Origin: Phytoseiulus persimilis
Lineage: Eukaryota > Arthropoda > Arachnida > Mesostigmata > Phytoseiidae
Assembly (NCBI GenBank): GCA_037576195.1
Contig: CM075102.1
Span: forward strand, 49,100,745 to 49,164,744
Reading direction: 5' to 3'
Length of the DNA stretch: 64,000 bases
This document shows positions 53,501-64,000 of the stretch, piece after piece. Under the pieces are notes generated by a model. The model saw only the letters and a list, made by a program, of their open reading frames with translations, was not told the DNA's origin and made no database searches. How positions within the stretch are numbered: the first letter of the stretch is position 1; each line of letters begins with the position of its first letter. A program made the position numbers and the translations under genes.

Positions 53501-54010
53501 ATACGAACAAGGTCAGTCTTCCTTCATACGGGAACGTGCCAACTCGAGTGATTTGTCCGAGGCCAGCATATCTTGCTTCATCGTCCATTTCGTTCGTTGC
53601 AGCTTGAGAAGCAGTTCAAAGAGTTGTACAAGAAGCGGACAGTCCAAACAACACCTGCGAACGAGTCCGAATTGGTTGTTCTCAAATTGATGGCCGAAGT
53701 CTTGAAGATGAAAGACAATTCTCTCCTATCTCTGGAGATGAGCGGGTGAGCTGCTGTCCATGTTATGTTTTTTTCATATTCTCCCGCAGAGATGGAAGAA
53801 AAGAGGTGGTCGAGTTCTCTCTGATCCAAAGCTTCCATCCACAGCCTCGTCAAGCGATTCCCAGATGTGTCTGCGGAAGATCTTATGGCCCTGCTCGACC
53901 TACGCGGGGACATCTCTCGGCCGGATGCGCGTCAGTTGATAATCGATCTCAAGCCTGGCGCAGCCACCGAGCGGCCTATTTTCTCAAACATTCTACAGAA
54001 TCTGTCCTAA
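50522..54010 (+). CDS. EXOC3: Exocyst complex component 3 (Sec6)
   Basis: Ten exons make a 727-residue protein (human EXOC3 is about 745): 50522-50614, 50805-51011, 51133-51462, 51581-51784, 52057-52218, 52332-52587, 52675-53103, 53318-53511, 53603-53745 and 53845-54010 (TAA). All phases agree and introns are 87-272 bases. Conserved family blocks run along the whole length: [84 protein letters not shown]-like [35 protein letters not shown] and the end [14 protein letters not shown]. Sec6 is a mostly helical-rod subunit of the octameric exocyst, which tethers secretory vesicles to the plasma membrane; in yeast it binds Sec9, the SNAP-25 homologue. Intron 1 appears to be GC-AG, and intron 6 is in frame without a stop. 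Confidence 0.95.
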
Positions 54011-54163
54011 TTGGACCCTCTGCATCGCATTGATGCTCATCAAAGATGAAAAGGCGCGACTTCGCCAGGTTCTCCTTTCCGTGGACAACTATTTATTGAA
54101 TTATGGAGCTCATGGATAGGGCTCGTAGCCGTTCCCAACCGTGCAATTTATACGAGAAAATAC

Positions 54164-54169
54164 AATAAA
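54164..54169 (+). terminator. Poly(A) signal of EXOC3
   Basis: AATAAA lies about 155 bases after the EXOC3 stop codon. Confidence 0.65.
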
Positions 54170-55537
54170 GACTGCCGGTGCTTTGTTTCCCGCAGTGTTG
54201 TTCTTCAGAAAACAGCTCCGTCGTCAAGTCAATGGCTCGGCTGTGGAACGTCTCTCCTACTAGACATCAATTTTAGAGGTTCGAAAATTAATCGAAATTG
54301 ACCCGACTCAAAATTTTTTTTCCGATTCGAGAACCGATTTTCCGGTCAGATATCGGTGCACTCGATGACTAGACGCCGAAACATCTGACGCGTCGCAGGA
54401 GACTCGAAACACTCGAAAATTAATCTTTGAGTTAGGAAGTTATTTTCGAGTCGTAAACAAATTTTCGAGTCGGAAATTAGTTCCCGAATTTCAAATATAT
54501 GTCTATCCCCAACTTGACATATCGCAGGTTCTGAAACCTCCGAAAAACTTCCTTGGGATAATTCTACCCTTATTGCTCTGGATGTGACGATTGCGAGCTG
54601 ATTCTTCTTGTGCCCGGGATGAGTATTCGGTATGATACTGGCTGGTATTTCCGCAGCTCGGAATCGCAGGCCTTCAAACCCTGACTCAAGCAAGAGAAGG
54701 ATACGCTTCACGGGCTCGACGGGCTCACCGGACTCAGTGGTCAGTGACCACTGGTCACCTTAAGACGATGCATCGATCAAAATTTCTGGCTGAGAGCAGC
54801 AGTCTGACGCAGGGTTGCCCCGCCCTGGTTTTGTTCGCCCTCTCGCGAGCTTGAATCTTCTATCAAGACGGCAACATTCTCCAGAATGGTTTTCAATAAA
54901 CAATACGATGGGATCGAGTGTGTTAACACCATTCTAACCGGCAGACGATGTCTCTTTCCTCCGTGAAGGTTGATTGCTGGAATACGTCAATTCAACGCTA
55001 CGATGGGATCGAGTTAGTATATCTGATGTCCCAGCGTCGATGAGTAAAGTTTCGATGCGACGAAGATGACAAGACTCCACTGACTGCGTGAAATTTGCGT
55101 CCTTTATTTTCATGACATTTTTCCAGATTCCTGAAGTGATTCTTCCCATCTAAGTGATGATATTGGTCATCAGCAGATGATGCTGGAGGTTTCAGTTCAG
55201 TTCGGGCTAGATTCCGCGGTGGCCAACGAGTGAGTTCTTGGTCATGGTCGAGGCATTGTCGTTCAGTTCGAGGATCGTTCGTTGAACACATTGCACTTCA
55301 TCCAGAATCAGAACACCTATCTGCTGACTAAACGCTGCCCTTCTTTCCAAAAGTCAGCGTCGGAACATTTTCGAGTCCTGGCGAATTCTACGACGTAAAC
55401 AGATGGGTCACGCTGTGTTCCTCTTGTTTCGGTTCGATCGCTACCAGCTCAGACCTAAGTGCAGCTCCCATGGCTGAAGATGATGAAAGCTTAGGTGCCT
55501 TCCCGCCGGCACGACCCGTCTACCACTGCTAGTGTAG
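54170..55537. other. Spacer between EXOC3 and the unrecognised block
   Basis: A/T-rich in its first 350 bases, with repeated short motifs such as TTTTCGAGTCG. The phrase TACGATGGGATCGAGT occurs twice, near 54903 and 55000. No gene was recognised. Confidence 0.4.
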
Positions 55538-56135
55538 AGCTTGCCGACTGTGGACATGCTTTCAGATATCAAGCGACATTCCAAGCGTATTGGGGAATCG
55601 CATACTGATTCGTGCTCACCGACCGCAGCTCTACGACAGCTCTTGCCCACTATTGCAATCGTAGTTGTGGGAGCAGAATTTGTGGAGGTGTTGGTGCTGC
55701 AGGTTTAGGTGCTAAGGCAGGCACATCATTGAAGTCCTCAAAACAAGTGGTCTGTGAACGATGCATGTATCGCGAAGGTCCTATCCTCTCCTACCCTTCC
55801 GTCTCTATCTGAAATTCTGTCAAGGGTGTCACAGGCCGACAACCGGGAGTCATCCACACTCTTGCACACGGTGGACGTTGAAGACCAAGCATCTCTGGCG
55901 AACCGAATCGAGAAACATTTCTTCAAAGTAAGGCATCGTGTTCTGTGTGGTTCTCAATTCGATTGCGCGGGATTCTATTTTCTACTTCTAGCCTGCTTGC
56001 CTCCTCTTTTCTCGTGCCACCAGCCCGGTACTTGGAATTCCCGTGGCCCCGAACGAGGGTCTCTCTCCCCAAAGAATGATGCCGACTTCGAGCAGCGTTG
56101 CATGCATCACATGCAGCATCATCCTTGATAAATAG
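55538..56135 (+). CDS. Unrecognised coding-like block, possibly a small gene or pseudogene
   Basis: Three protein-like open segments lie in order. The first (55538-55702) follows a GTGTAG acceptor, reads VDMLSDIKRHSKRIGE and PTIAIVVVGAEFVEVLVL, and meets a GT. The second (about 55748-55927) reads SSPTLPSLSEILSRVSQ and DQASLANRIEKHFFK, then a good donor GTAAGG. The third (55992-56135) follows the acceptor ACTTCTAG and ends in TAG. The second and third join in phase over a 64-base intron. The first and second are separated by only about 45 bases, which is short for an intron and suggests either a frameshift or a wrong boundary. I do not recognise the product. It lies tail-to-tail with the AP180 gene. 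A degenerate pseudogene is a real alternative. Confidence 0.3.
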
Positions 56136-57168
56136 TATCGGTTTCTTCCCCTGCTCCAGAGCGGGTCTTCGAAGCAATGCCCACTTATGAGTGAGGTCAG
56201 TAGACGGAGTGCGCGCTAATATATTTATATATATTTTCTAATTGCTTTCTACGCTTCCGGACGGCCGTAGGCCTAAATGAGGGATTTTCATCCGTTTACT
56301 GCACGCCCTTCTAATCGACTACTCTGCCTTCTAATCGTTCTGTGATACATCCAATATGATAATAATAATAATGCACACGTCGAGAACAGAAACCATGGGA
56401 ATTGGAAAATAATCTATAATGAACGTTCCTCTCCAACTGCACTGTACATCAACAAAGGCTCTGAACAGCTCGCGTGTCAAGTACGCCCGGGGTTCTGTGA
56501 GTTACGTGTCTCTGACTTCGTCTATCAATTGTCACTTCCGAGTCCTAGGAATAAATGTCGAAACGGTAATAACTTAGCATGGGAAACGATAAAATTATGC
56601 TCCAAAGAAGTGAGGATTTGGTGGTGCCCAGCTTCAAAACAGCCTCTCAGTTTCTGACTCGCCTTCTCGAACAGTCGTTGACATGTCAATTGGTCAACCA
56701 TTCAATCAATCCACCAGAAGGAAATCCATCCATGAGTCAATCAACCAATCAGTCAACCTTTCAATCAATTCACCATCTCATCAAGGGTAACAAGCCGACG
56801 GGAACGCGGATCACCGATGTTCCATTATTTACGGGATTGGTGGGCTCAATCGGATCGTCATTCGGGAGGCTCGTGTCGGTAGAAAACTGAATGAGTGTCT
56901 GGGGAAAGGTTCTGCCGGACTTCAAACGTCATCTGCGGTCGCAGGAAGATGTCACGACCTACAGATTCCCGAAAGGGTCGTTGTTCAGCGGCCGGGCCTA
57001 AAGAAAAACGGAATTCACTGACCAGAACTTCGGATAAATGAAAAGCGACAACTGATCCGTTCAGAAACGCTCGGAATAAAATAGAGGACTAGCTGGGGGA
57101 ACAAGGCAGGATAACCGGGCGAACTGATCCTCAGAAAATAGCGGGAACAGCCTGCAAAGCTAGGGAAG
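56136..57168. other. 3' flank of the AP180/PICALM gene
   Basis: The right part should be 3' untranslated sequence of the minus-strand AP180 gene. It includes a TCAA-rich low-complexity patch (about 56690-56770) and a TATATA-rich patch near 56221. No separate gene was seen. Confidence 0.45.
56690..56770. repeat. Degenerate TCAA/CAAT-rich low-complexity tract
   Basis: Repeated TCAATCAAT, CAATCAG and TCAACC words over about 80 bases form a degenerate simple repeat. It gives a spurious Gln/Asn/Ser-rich open frame on the plus strand. Confidence 0.6.
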
Positions 57169-60100
57169 CTACTCAGTGGTTGACGGATTGCTCACAGGAA
57201 CAGCCGTGTTGGTCGAGAACAAGTCGGGGAAAATCATGCCATCTCCCGCGCTGGGAGCTGCTGGTGCTGCTGGCTGCGGGTTTGCGGCCCCAGAGAAGTC
57301 GGGGCTCCAACCCGCACCCGTTCCTGCCGTCATCTGCTTAGCCGAAGACATTTGAGCCAATGTTGTCGTTTGTGGTTTGCTCCTGTAACTCGCAGGAATC
57401 CTCGTTAGCCTCTCTCTGGAGAACTCGTTACAGCAACGTATTCAGAGATCGGATACTGGCTGAGTGCTGAGCCAACTTTCCGAGTGAGGTGTATCAAGCA
57501 GAGAAAGACTCCAGTTTTTAGCTCAACCAAGGAACATGGACAGTTATGTAGCACCGGGTCGATAAGAACCGAGATGAACAACAGGAGACGTCGCATGCTC
57601 AGGTGGCTTCGTCCGACCACAAAGACGTAACCCGAGGGGATTGTTGAACAGAGTGAGGAAATTCGGAGTGTCGGTAGCGCAGATATCTCCAAAGAAGCTT
57701 GCAAAAGGCGGAGCTGTATTCTCGAAGAGCGAGTTTGAATGCAAGGAGGGTAAGGCACGCAGGTCAGTGTATGACAATAACCAATTAGAGAATTAAATAA
57801 CCGAAGATACTCTTTGCAGCAGTGCGATTCGCTCATTTCGAGGAGAAAATGTTCGACATTCGAAAGAACATAACTTACGGAGTGCGGTATCTGTAAGTAA
57901 GAATAATAACGCAGTGCTACTTTAGCGTGAACCGGGTGTGCATAGATTTTGTCAGCATAACTAGTCATCTCAGCAGCACCTCATGGAGAAAATGTAATCG
58001 AGCGAAGGGGATCACCCCGATCGGGATAGGTTGCAGACTACGATGAGCCGCGAACTCAATCAAATAGAAAACGACAGTTTTTTTTTTCGCACGAAATACT
58101 TCCTAATCTGAACGTTTCACCACTTTCGATCACCTTCCTATCACTCCATGGAACGGATTCGCAAGGCTCATGCTATCTCAACCTAGGAGTTAAGACACCG
58201 GGATCATATATACCTGTGTGCTGGGCTGATATCGAGGTTTGAAGCTAGATTGGCGAGCGTCGAGTCAAGATCTCCTTTGATGATCGAATCGGCTTCAAGG
58301 TGGACGAAAGAAAACTCAGTTTAGGTGTTGCTCGCGTCGGAGATTGGATGTTTTGGGGAAATGAAGATGATTCCCCATATAGTGGAGAAACTGGGCAGAA
58401 GAGCGAAGGAAGTTTTGCCATAGTTTTGAGTCGTGTTTCATCAAGAGATTCAAGCACCGGAGAACCAAGTGGAGGGGGAACCACCCGAAGATAATAGCCC
58501 TATGGTTTTCTCGTCGAACAGGAATGGCTGAGCAATGTATAAGTTTCGGGGAATTTCCGTCGATACGAGAAAGAGCGAGATAGAAAAGAACGAGTCATTG
58601 ATATACTGACACTTTGAATGGTTAGGTGCCCCATATCGAGTAACGACAGCACCTACAATCGTGAACGCCACAAATGGAGTTAAAAATTGAATCATTCATG
58701 ACTCGGTCGGATCACTCATGCAATTCTCTTGGGGACGAAACGGTGGAGTCCTCAGTGGATGGAATGCCCATACTCCCCTGAGAGGACATGAACCTACATT
58801 GAGCCGCCGGCTGAGCCGGAACTGCCGGAGATCCGAAGAGGTCATTTGCGACTTGGTTCACTGCGTTAGTTGGAGCAATGCTCGCTGGCACTGAAAATAG
58901 TCCCGGATCGCCGAAAGGATTCAATCCCATGAGGTCGTTCGATGCCTGAATAAACGAGAAACGGCTAGCTCTCAGTGCGAGGAAAGTTTGTCACACGCTC
59001 CCAAGACTGCGCAACGAGCGACCTCCGCTTTCTTTTCGAGAACGATCAGACTCACCATGGTTGGCGCTGGCGGTACCGGTGGAGGCTGCTGCGCCGGTAA
59101 AGGAGCATCGAACAAGTTCATGATATCATCTGCTTTCTTAGGCTCCGACGCCATGAAAGGGTTTGAAGGTTCAGCCGTAGCGCCTTGAGCCACATGCCGT
59201 TGCTACAGAGGAATTCCAGAGTATTAGAACGGTGTTTGGAACCGTCGAGGGTTACGCCACGTACGCCAAGCCTACGTACGAACAATAACTGCAGTAAATG
59301 CAGAGAAGCCCGATTGATAATGATAGGAAATGGATCAGTTCGGAACGTGCATGACTATTGATACACCGTGAGGCGATCGGACCCACTTCACAAAGAAACA
59401 CCAGCTGAGGCCACAGCAGCAAAATACAACAAGTTCAACAACAACCACCACATGAATCCATCATCGAGCTTACGCCAAGGAAGACTACACAACTCTTCGA
59501 GAGAACGCCAGCGACGGTTAAAAGAAATTTCAGACATATTTACTATCGGCACATAGGCGTCGAGAGGTTCAAAAAAGGTTTTCATGTTGATGCACGCTGG
59601 ATACGGCTCTTCCTGCATGGAATCAAATTTCGGAATCGAGATGGGGAAGACTTTTCGGAAGTGATTGAAGTTACAAATGAAGTTTCTCCTCTTTGAGAAT
59701 GAAGGAATACCGTTATCCCCTCCCCCCGGTAAGTCATCTGAAACTCTTGGATCTATGCTCTGTTCCAAGGGCTCTTGGGGGAATCAGCAGTCAGAATAAA
59801 TAACATGGGAACCGAGGAAAAGCAATCTCATGTTGAGACACTGCAGCTATTGAGAGCAACTCGTGCAGAAATCGAAAGACTCCTTAGGAGTGTCTTACCT
59901 CCTTCTCCTGGAGAATCGTCGATGAAATGGAAGATTCAGAAATTTTAATGGCTCCGGAATAGAACAAGGGACTTCAGGCTAGTAGCTTGTCCCCGAAGAT
60001 AACGCGGGAGCTCAAAAGATGCTCCATCAGAGTTGCACTCGATTTGAGGTCAATTTCTACGGCATGCTCAGCGATGCTCGAACAACGGTGGCCACTCAAT

Positions 60101-63100
60101 AACGCATGTCAGGAAGCGCTCATGCTGAATTTTTCGGACCGCGAAGTGGCCCCGATTACAACAACTCGGGGCAATGACTCCCAAGACGCTGGCGTCGTCG
60201 CTAGAGAGTCTATGCGTGCAGACCAGTGATCCGGCGTCAAATGAGGATCTTTGCCGGAGTTCCAGCGAGTCAGCAGCAAACGATCCAATCGTGAGAAATA
60301 ACGGTTGGAAAGAACGAAGGTGCTTCGAAGAGAACGCGATCGAAAAGGACCCAGGCATCCACTCCATTTGAAGAGTCGAGAGAGGAATTCAATTCAATCC
60401 CTGCTGGATGTTGCGATACGATGGGAAATACTCCGAACTCACCTTCAACTTGCTGAGAGCTTTCTCCTCTTCCAGAATTGCCTGTCTGAGAGACTCATCT
60501 TGTGAGAGGGTTTTCCCTATAGCTGTCGATGTCGTTGATAAGACGGAAACTGCATTGGCGAATCCGTTGGGCGCGTTTCCGTTCCCACTGATTTTAGGAA
60601 AAAACGAAAACGAAAAAAACAAAAATCAACCAAAATGTGGAAATGAGACCCCGTGGTTGTTCCCGTAGCCGACCCACACGGGGTAGGCTCTCGTTTTCCG
60701 AGTTTCCCGATCACATCTCACGATAACCGTGAGGGGGAAGAAAAACATTGCATGACCGATGGGTCATGGAACGAAAAAGAGGGGAAAGAGAATAGAAAAA
60801 ATAATTGAATATTATGACCAAATAAAACGAGGTTCTCAAGTTCATCAGCTCACTCACTTGGGTGGCGCTGCAGACGAGGGAACGTATTTTCTGCCTTCGA
60901 GCGTAGCCAAATGTTGCTCCAAGGCATCGAGAAGACTGGAAGGAGCCTGTGACCAAAAGCTTGCTTGGTATTGGGGTCACTCTCCATAGCCAGAATCCAA
61001 ACGGTATGGAGCTCGAAACATGCTCGATGTAGGTCGCAGACGAGAAAGTTGTTGAATCGACTCACCCGTGTCAGATCGGGAATGTCCCCTTTGTCGATTC
61101 CGATGTTCTCCGCAACCTTCAGAAATTCTGCGACGCGATCCATGCGTACCAAAAACTTCTTGTAACACTCAAGTGCTTCTCGGCATTGTTTTTTCTGAAG
61201 GCTGAAATACTTCTCGAGGATGTTGATGATGCCCTCGTTGTAGCAGGCAAACAGCCTGATAAGATCCTGGAAAAACATATTTGATTACTCAGGAATGCGT
61301 GATGCTCGAGCTTCGAAAAAATTCGCTTTCACTTACTTTGAAAAGCAGCATGAAAGCCGCGGTGACTACTGAGTTGCAGAGGTCAGCAGGCGACGCATCA
61401 AACTCTAGGAGGAAGTCAAGCTGCTGTTGAAGAACGGGGATGGTTTTCAAAAGTTTGTCCATCGCCATCGTTCGCATCTCCCCGGGCTTCTCACTGCGTT
61501 TCACCTTGAAGGAAAAGGGCAAAGGTCAATCGAGCACATAATTCCCTGCGCTCGATACACCATGCACTTATTGATCCACGAGCGCGACGTAGGGGAGTGC
61601 TACCAATATTCGTCACAACAGACCTCGAGACTTACAAACGACTGTGGAATCGAAAAGAAAACGTTACTACCGCACGGAAAAGTACTCAAAAGTCTTCAGT
61701 TCTTTTCATGGTTTCTCAAGTCTGTGGTATGGCCTCTACCCGGAACAAACAGAAAGCTCGGTTTCATAACCCCTGGCTGAGCATGGGTGCAGGAGCAAGC
61801 CATGTCGACTCATCTCTGCTGAAACCTCAACCAAGTGCCAAGAAGAGACAGAATCAGTCCACTGAGAAAGTTTTTTTTTATCTCAAGCAACGGAAAAGTC
61901 CCTCGAGAAGTCGTTGAGCGAGCTCCTGGGAGACGCCGCCAATCGCTTGAAACGCCCAACAGCCAAGCACTGGATTGGATTTCCTCCGCTTAATCCGCGG
62001 TTGATCGTAGTTTTCAATGACATTCGCTCCCTCTAAACGCGAGAGGCGTAGCAAGCTTGCGTGCTGTTGTTCCAAGAGCTTCGAACTCGTTCGGAAACTA
62101 GGTCTCGCATCTATGTGAGCACAGAGTGTAATACTAGACGATTTAGAGTGACTTTGCTCTTCTCCTTCCGATAAACCAGCGAAGTTATCGGATGATCGTG
62201 TCGATAAGCCCTATGTTCCGGCCTCCAGGGGAGGCGAGAAATATCCATAACTTCGAATCTCTAAACAGGAGACGAACAACCCGCGGGGATCACATTTTCC
62301 GGGCGTGCGAACAATCATGGGAGCATTCGCGCTGAGCTCTGGATTCCTCCGCTCGTTAGAAGCCAGTAAGACTTCCTTGAAGCTCAACAACGAGTGATGC
62401 TTACCTTGCAGAAGTCGAACGCCACCATTCGGTACGATAAGGCCTTCTCGTTAAGGTATTTGGAATGGCGTCTGATGAAAGTGGCCATTTCGGTTCCCTG
62501 AGGAGTTGTTGCCGTACCATGTGTAAACCATGTTTGATCAGCTACTCATATTCACACAAGTACGGTCCGATTGGACAGCGCTTACGTTGTAATATCACGA
62601 TCAGTGGGGACTCACCTGTGGTGTACCCAGTCTGTCGTTGAAATTCGCCAAATTGAATGTGCAATTCGACGAGGCGAGGTACTGGGTGAATCTTTCACTT
62701 CCATAACACATCAGGTGATGCACCGTGACGAGCGACTTGAAGACCACAATCCAAGATCCGTTCTGTGTTCGCTCGATGAGGAGATTCGCCAATTGCGGAA
62801 TGGATACATTGGGTTCATTCGTGCAATGAAGCAGATCTGGTTAATGAACGAGAAAATTATCGTTGGCACAGGAATTTGAGTATTGAAAGGAATTGTGGAG
62901 CCAGATGAGGTTCCGATCAGTGCTGGAACAGGCGACGAGAGAGGACAGACTCTCCCAGATCAAACTGACTCCATCCATTCGCTGACTCGTTGGACTCTGC
63001 TTTCACAAGTTTCGATGTTCGAGACGTCCAAGCTGGCGTTCAGATAGTCTTCACTCGAGGCACGAATGTATTCATTGATCACGCGACTCAGACTAATCTC

Positions 63101-63986
63101 TTATATCGGCTTGAGAAGTGACGCCAACTAACTGGGGACGAGCCCTCCGGGACACAAATGCGCGATCGGATGTGTGCCCTCTAAGCATCAACTGATTCGC
63201 ATGATGGCCGAGAACTGACGAAAGCTCGTTAGAGAGTCTGTTTAGACATCATTACACTATTCGCACGAGGGGAGAATGCAGTGCCCATTGTCTAACTCTT
63301 TGGCTCCGTGAAAGGGTCTGGTCGAGCCGAGAGTTCAACAAATAACGGATCGAGTGTCAAGTCATTGCTCGGCGGACATTCTAGTAAAGGCACGTAACAT
63401 CCGGGCTGTTTCCTCTAACAACTGCTCTGATCTCAACAAATTCTGCAACATGTTGCGCTTGCACCCTGGAGACCGCCAGGGTATAAAAAGAACCATCGAC
63501 TCAGAGTACGATGGACTCCGCAGAATCCCGGGGTAATTTCGAGAGTCCCCGCACAAAACTTCCCGCGGGCGAAAATCAAAGGGATGGATTTGTGAATCCA
63601 CAGCTGTTTCCTGGGGCGTACAGCCGCGTCCGCTAAGAATGGGTGAACTCTGTCGAAAACGGTTGTAATGGATACAATAGCCCTTGTACGCGACAAATGC
63701 CTCCATACCGATGCCAATCGGTATCCTTGGGTGGATTTTCCAGATTGGAGGCTTGCGCTCCACTCATCGGCATTGAAAACGCATCCTTCGGCTCGCAGCC
63801 CGACTTGAATCGGATTTACTCTACTATGGCATCAGGCATCAACTCACAATCGAGGTGTTTTTTCTTCGGGGCCATCAGTTCCTCGGTGGTGGCTTTGCAA
63901 ACTACCCTGGCCAGGCCCTGCCCGGCGAGAGTGTAACGGGCGGCTGTGATCCGGTCATTAAGACTCTGCCCCGTAGGTCGGTTCAT
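57169..63986 (-). CDS. PICALM: AP180/CALM clathrin assembly protein (PICALM, lap/unc-11 orthologue)
   Basis: Eleven exons on the minus strand join in phase into a 547-residue protein: 63848-63986, 62616-62836, 62405-62497, 61337-61504, 61066-61266, 60858-60946, 60443-60587, 59056-59202, 58798-58945, 58214-58292 and 57169-57382 (TAG). Residues about 8-290 form the ANTH domain, which binds PI(4,5)P2 through K31-x9-K41-x-K43-H44 ([18 protein letters not shown]). Conserved blocks include [44 protein letters not shown]-type [21 protein letters not shown] and [16 protein letters not shown]. The disordered tail carries NPF (SNPFMA, LNPFGD) and DLF (NDLFG, PDLFS) peptides for EH-domain, clathrin and adaptor partners, plus [13 protein letters not shown] as in human PICALM. 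It recruits clathrin and sorts VAMP during vesicle retrieval. The first exon ATG matches the family start. Only 14 bases of leader are in the window. Confidence 0.95.
59899..59907 (-). CDS. PICALM: Candidate 9-base microexon of the AP180/PICALM gene
   Basis: Within the 1240-base intron 7, the minus strand reads GATTCTCCAG, then GAGAAGGAG, then GTAAGA: a good acceptor, nine bases, and a good donor. The exon would be phase 0 and insert Glu-Lys-Glu between KALSKLK and QRHVAQG. The result resembles the charged KEQRLKEL stretch of mammalian CALM at the same place. Both flanking exons also join in phase without it, so it could be alternative. Chance splice-like sequence cannot be excluded. Confidence 0.35.
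61505..62404 (-). other. AP180/PICALM intron 3
   Basis: A 900-base intron inside the ANTH-coding region with consensus ends. It contains only short unremarkable open frames and a T run; no nested gene was seen. Confidence 0.5.
62837..63847 (-). other. AP180/PICALM intron 1
   Basis: A 1011-base intron splitting the Tyr codon after HLD, with a GTGAGT donor and AACCAG acceptor. Nothing else was recognised inside it. Confidence 0.5.
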
Positions 63987-64000
63987 TTTGAAACCACAGA

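Noticed and set aside
56579..56890. 103-codon Asn/Gln/Ser-rich open frame
   Set aside because: It translates a degenerate TCAA-type simple repeat in the 3' flank of the AP180 gene.

Overview
The window is animal genomic DNA: genes are split by short GT-AG introns, noncoding DNA is long, and there is an animal mariner transposon. The proteins (SNAP-25, an aspartic protease, exocyst Sec6, an AP180/CALM protein) read as arthropod. Sequence style, roughly half G+C noncoding DNA and very short introns in EXOC3 suggest a chelicerate such as a mite, but that is a guess.

Layout. 1-13955 holds no gene I can name, apart from a possible partial minus-strand exon at the left edge. SNAP25 (+) spans 13956-36791 in seven coding exons; its 10.5 kb first intron carries an intact mariner element (15261-16544). 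Its last intron contains a second, differently encoded terminal exon (33373-33438), exactly the length of the canonical last exon. 36792-43570 is mostly featureless and ends in a non-LTR retrotransposon 3' remnant (43571-43885). A secreted cathepsin D-like aspartic protease (+) lies at 44239-46156 with a TATA box and a poly(A) signal. A 1.85 kb element with ~477 bp inverted repeats and a perfect 9-bp target duplication (47887-49736; Mutator/Foldback-like) follows. EXOC3/Sec6 (+) occupies 50522-54010 in ten exons. 55538-56135 holds a coding-like block I do not recognise. A complete AP180/PICALM gene (-) fills 57169-63986 in eleven exons, with its start codon 14 bases from the right edge.

Three of the four recognised host genes act in one process. 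SNAP-25 is a target-membrane SNARE, Sec6 is an exocyst tethering subunit (its yeast counterpart binds the SNAP-25 homologue Sec9), and AP180/CALM recovers the vesicle SNARE VAMP through clathrin-mediated endocytosis. The protease is presumably lysosomal or digestive and unrelated.

Exon boundaries were set by hand from splice consensus, reading-frame continuity and remembered family sequences; none was tested against transcripts.
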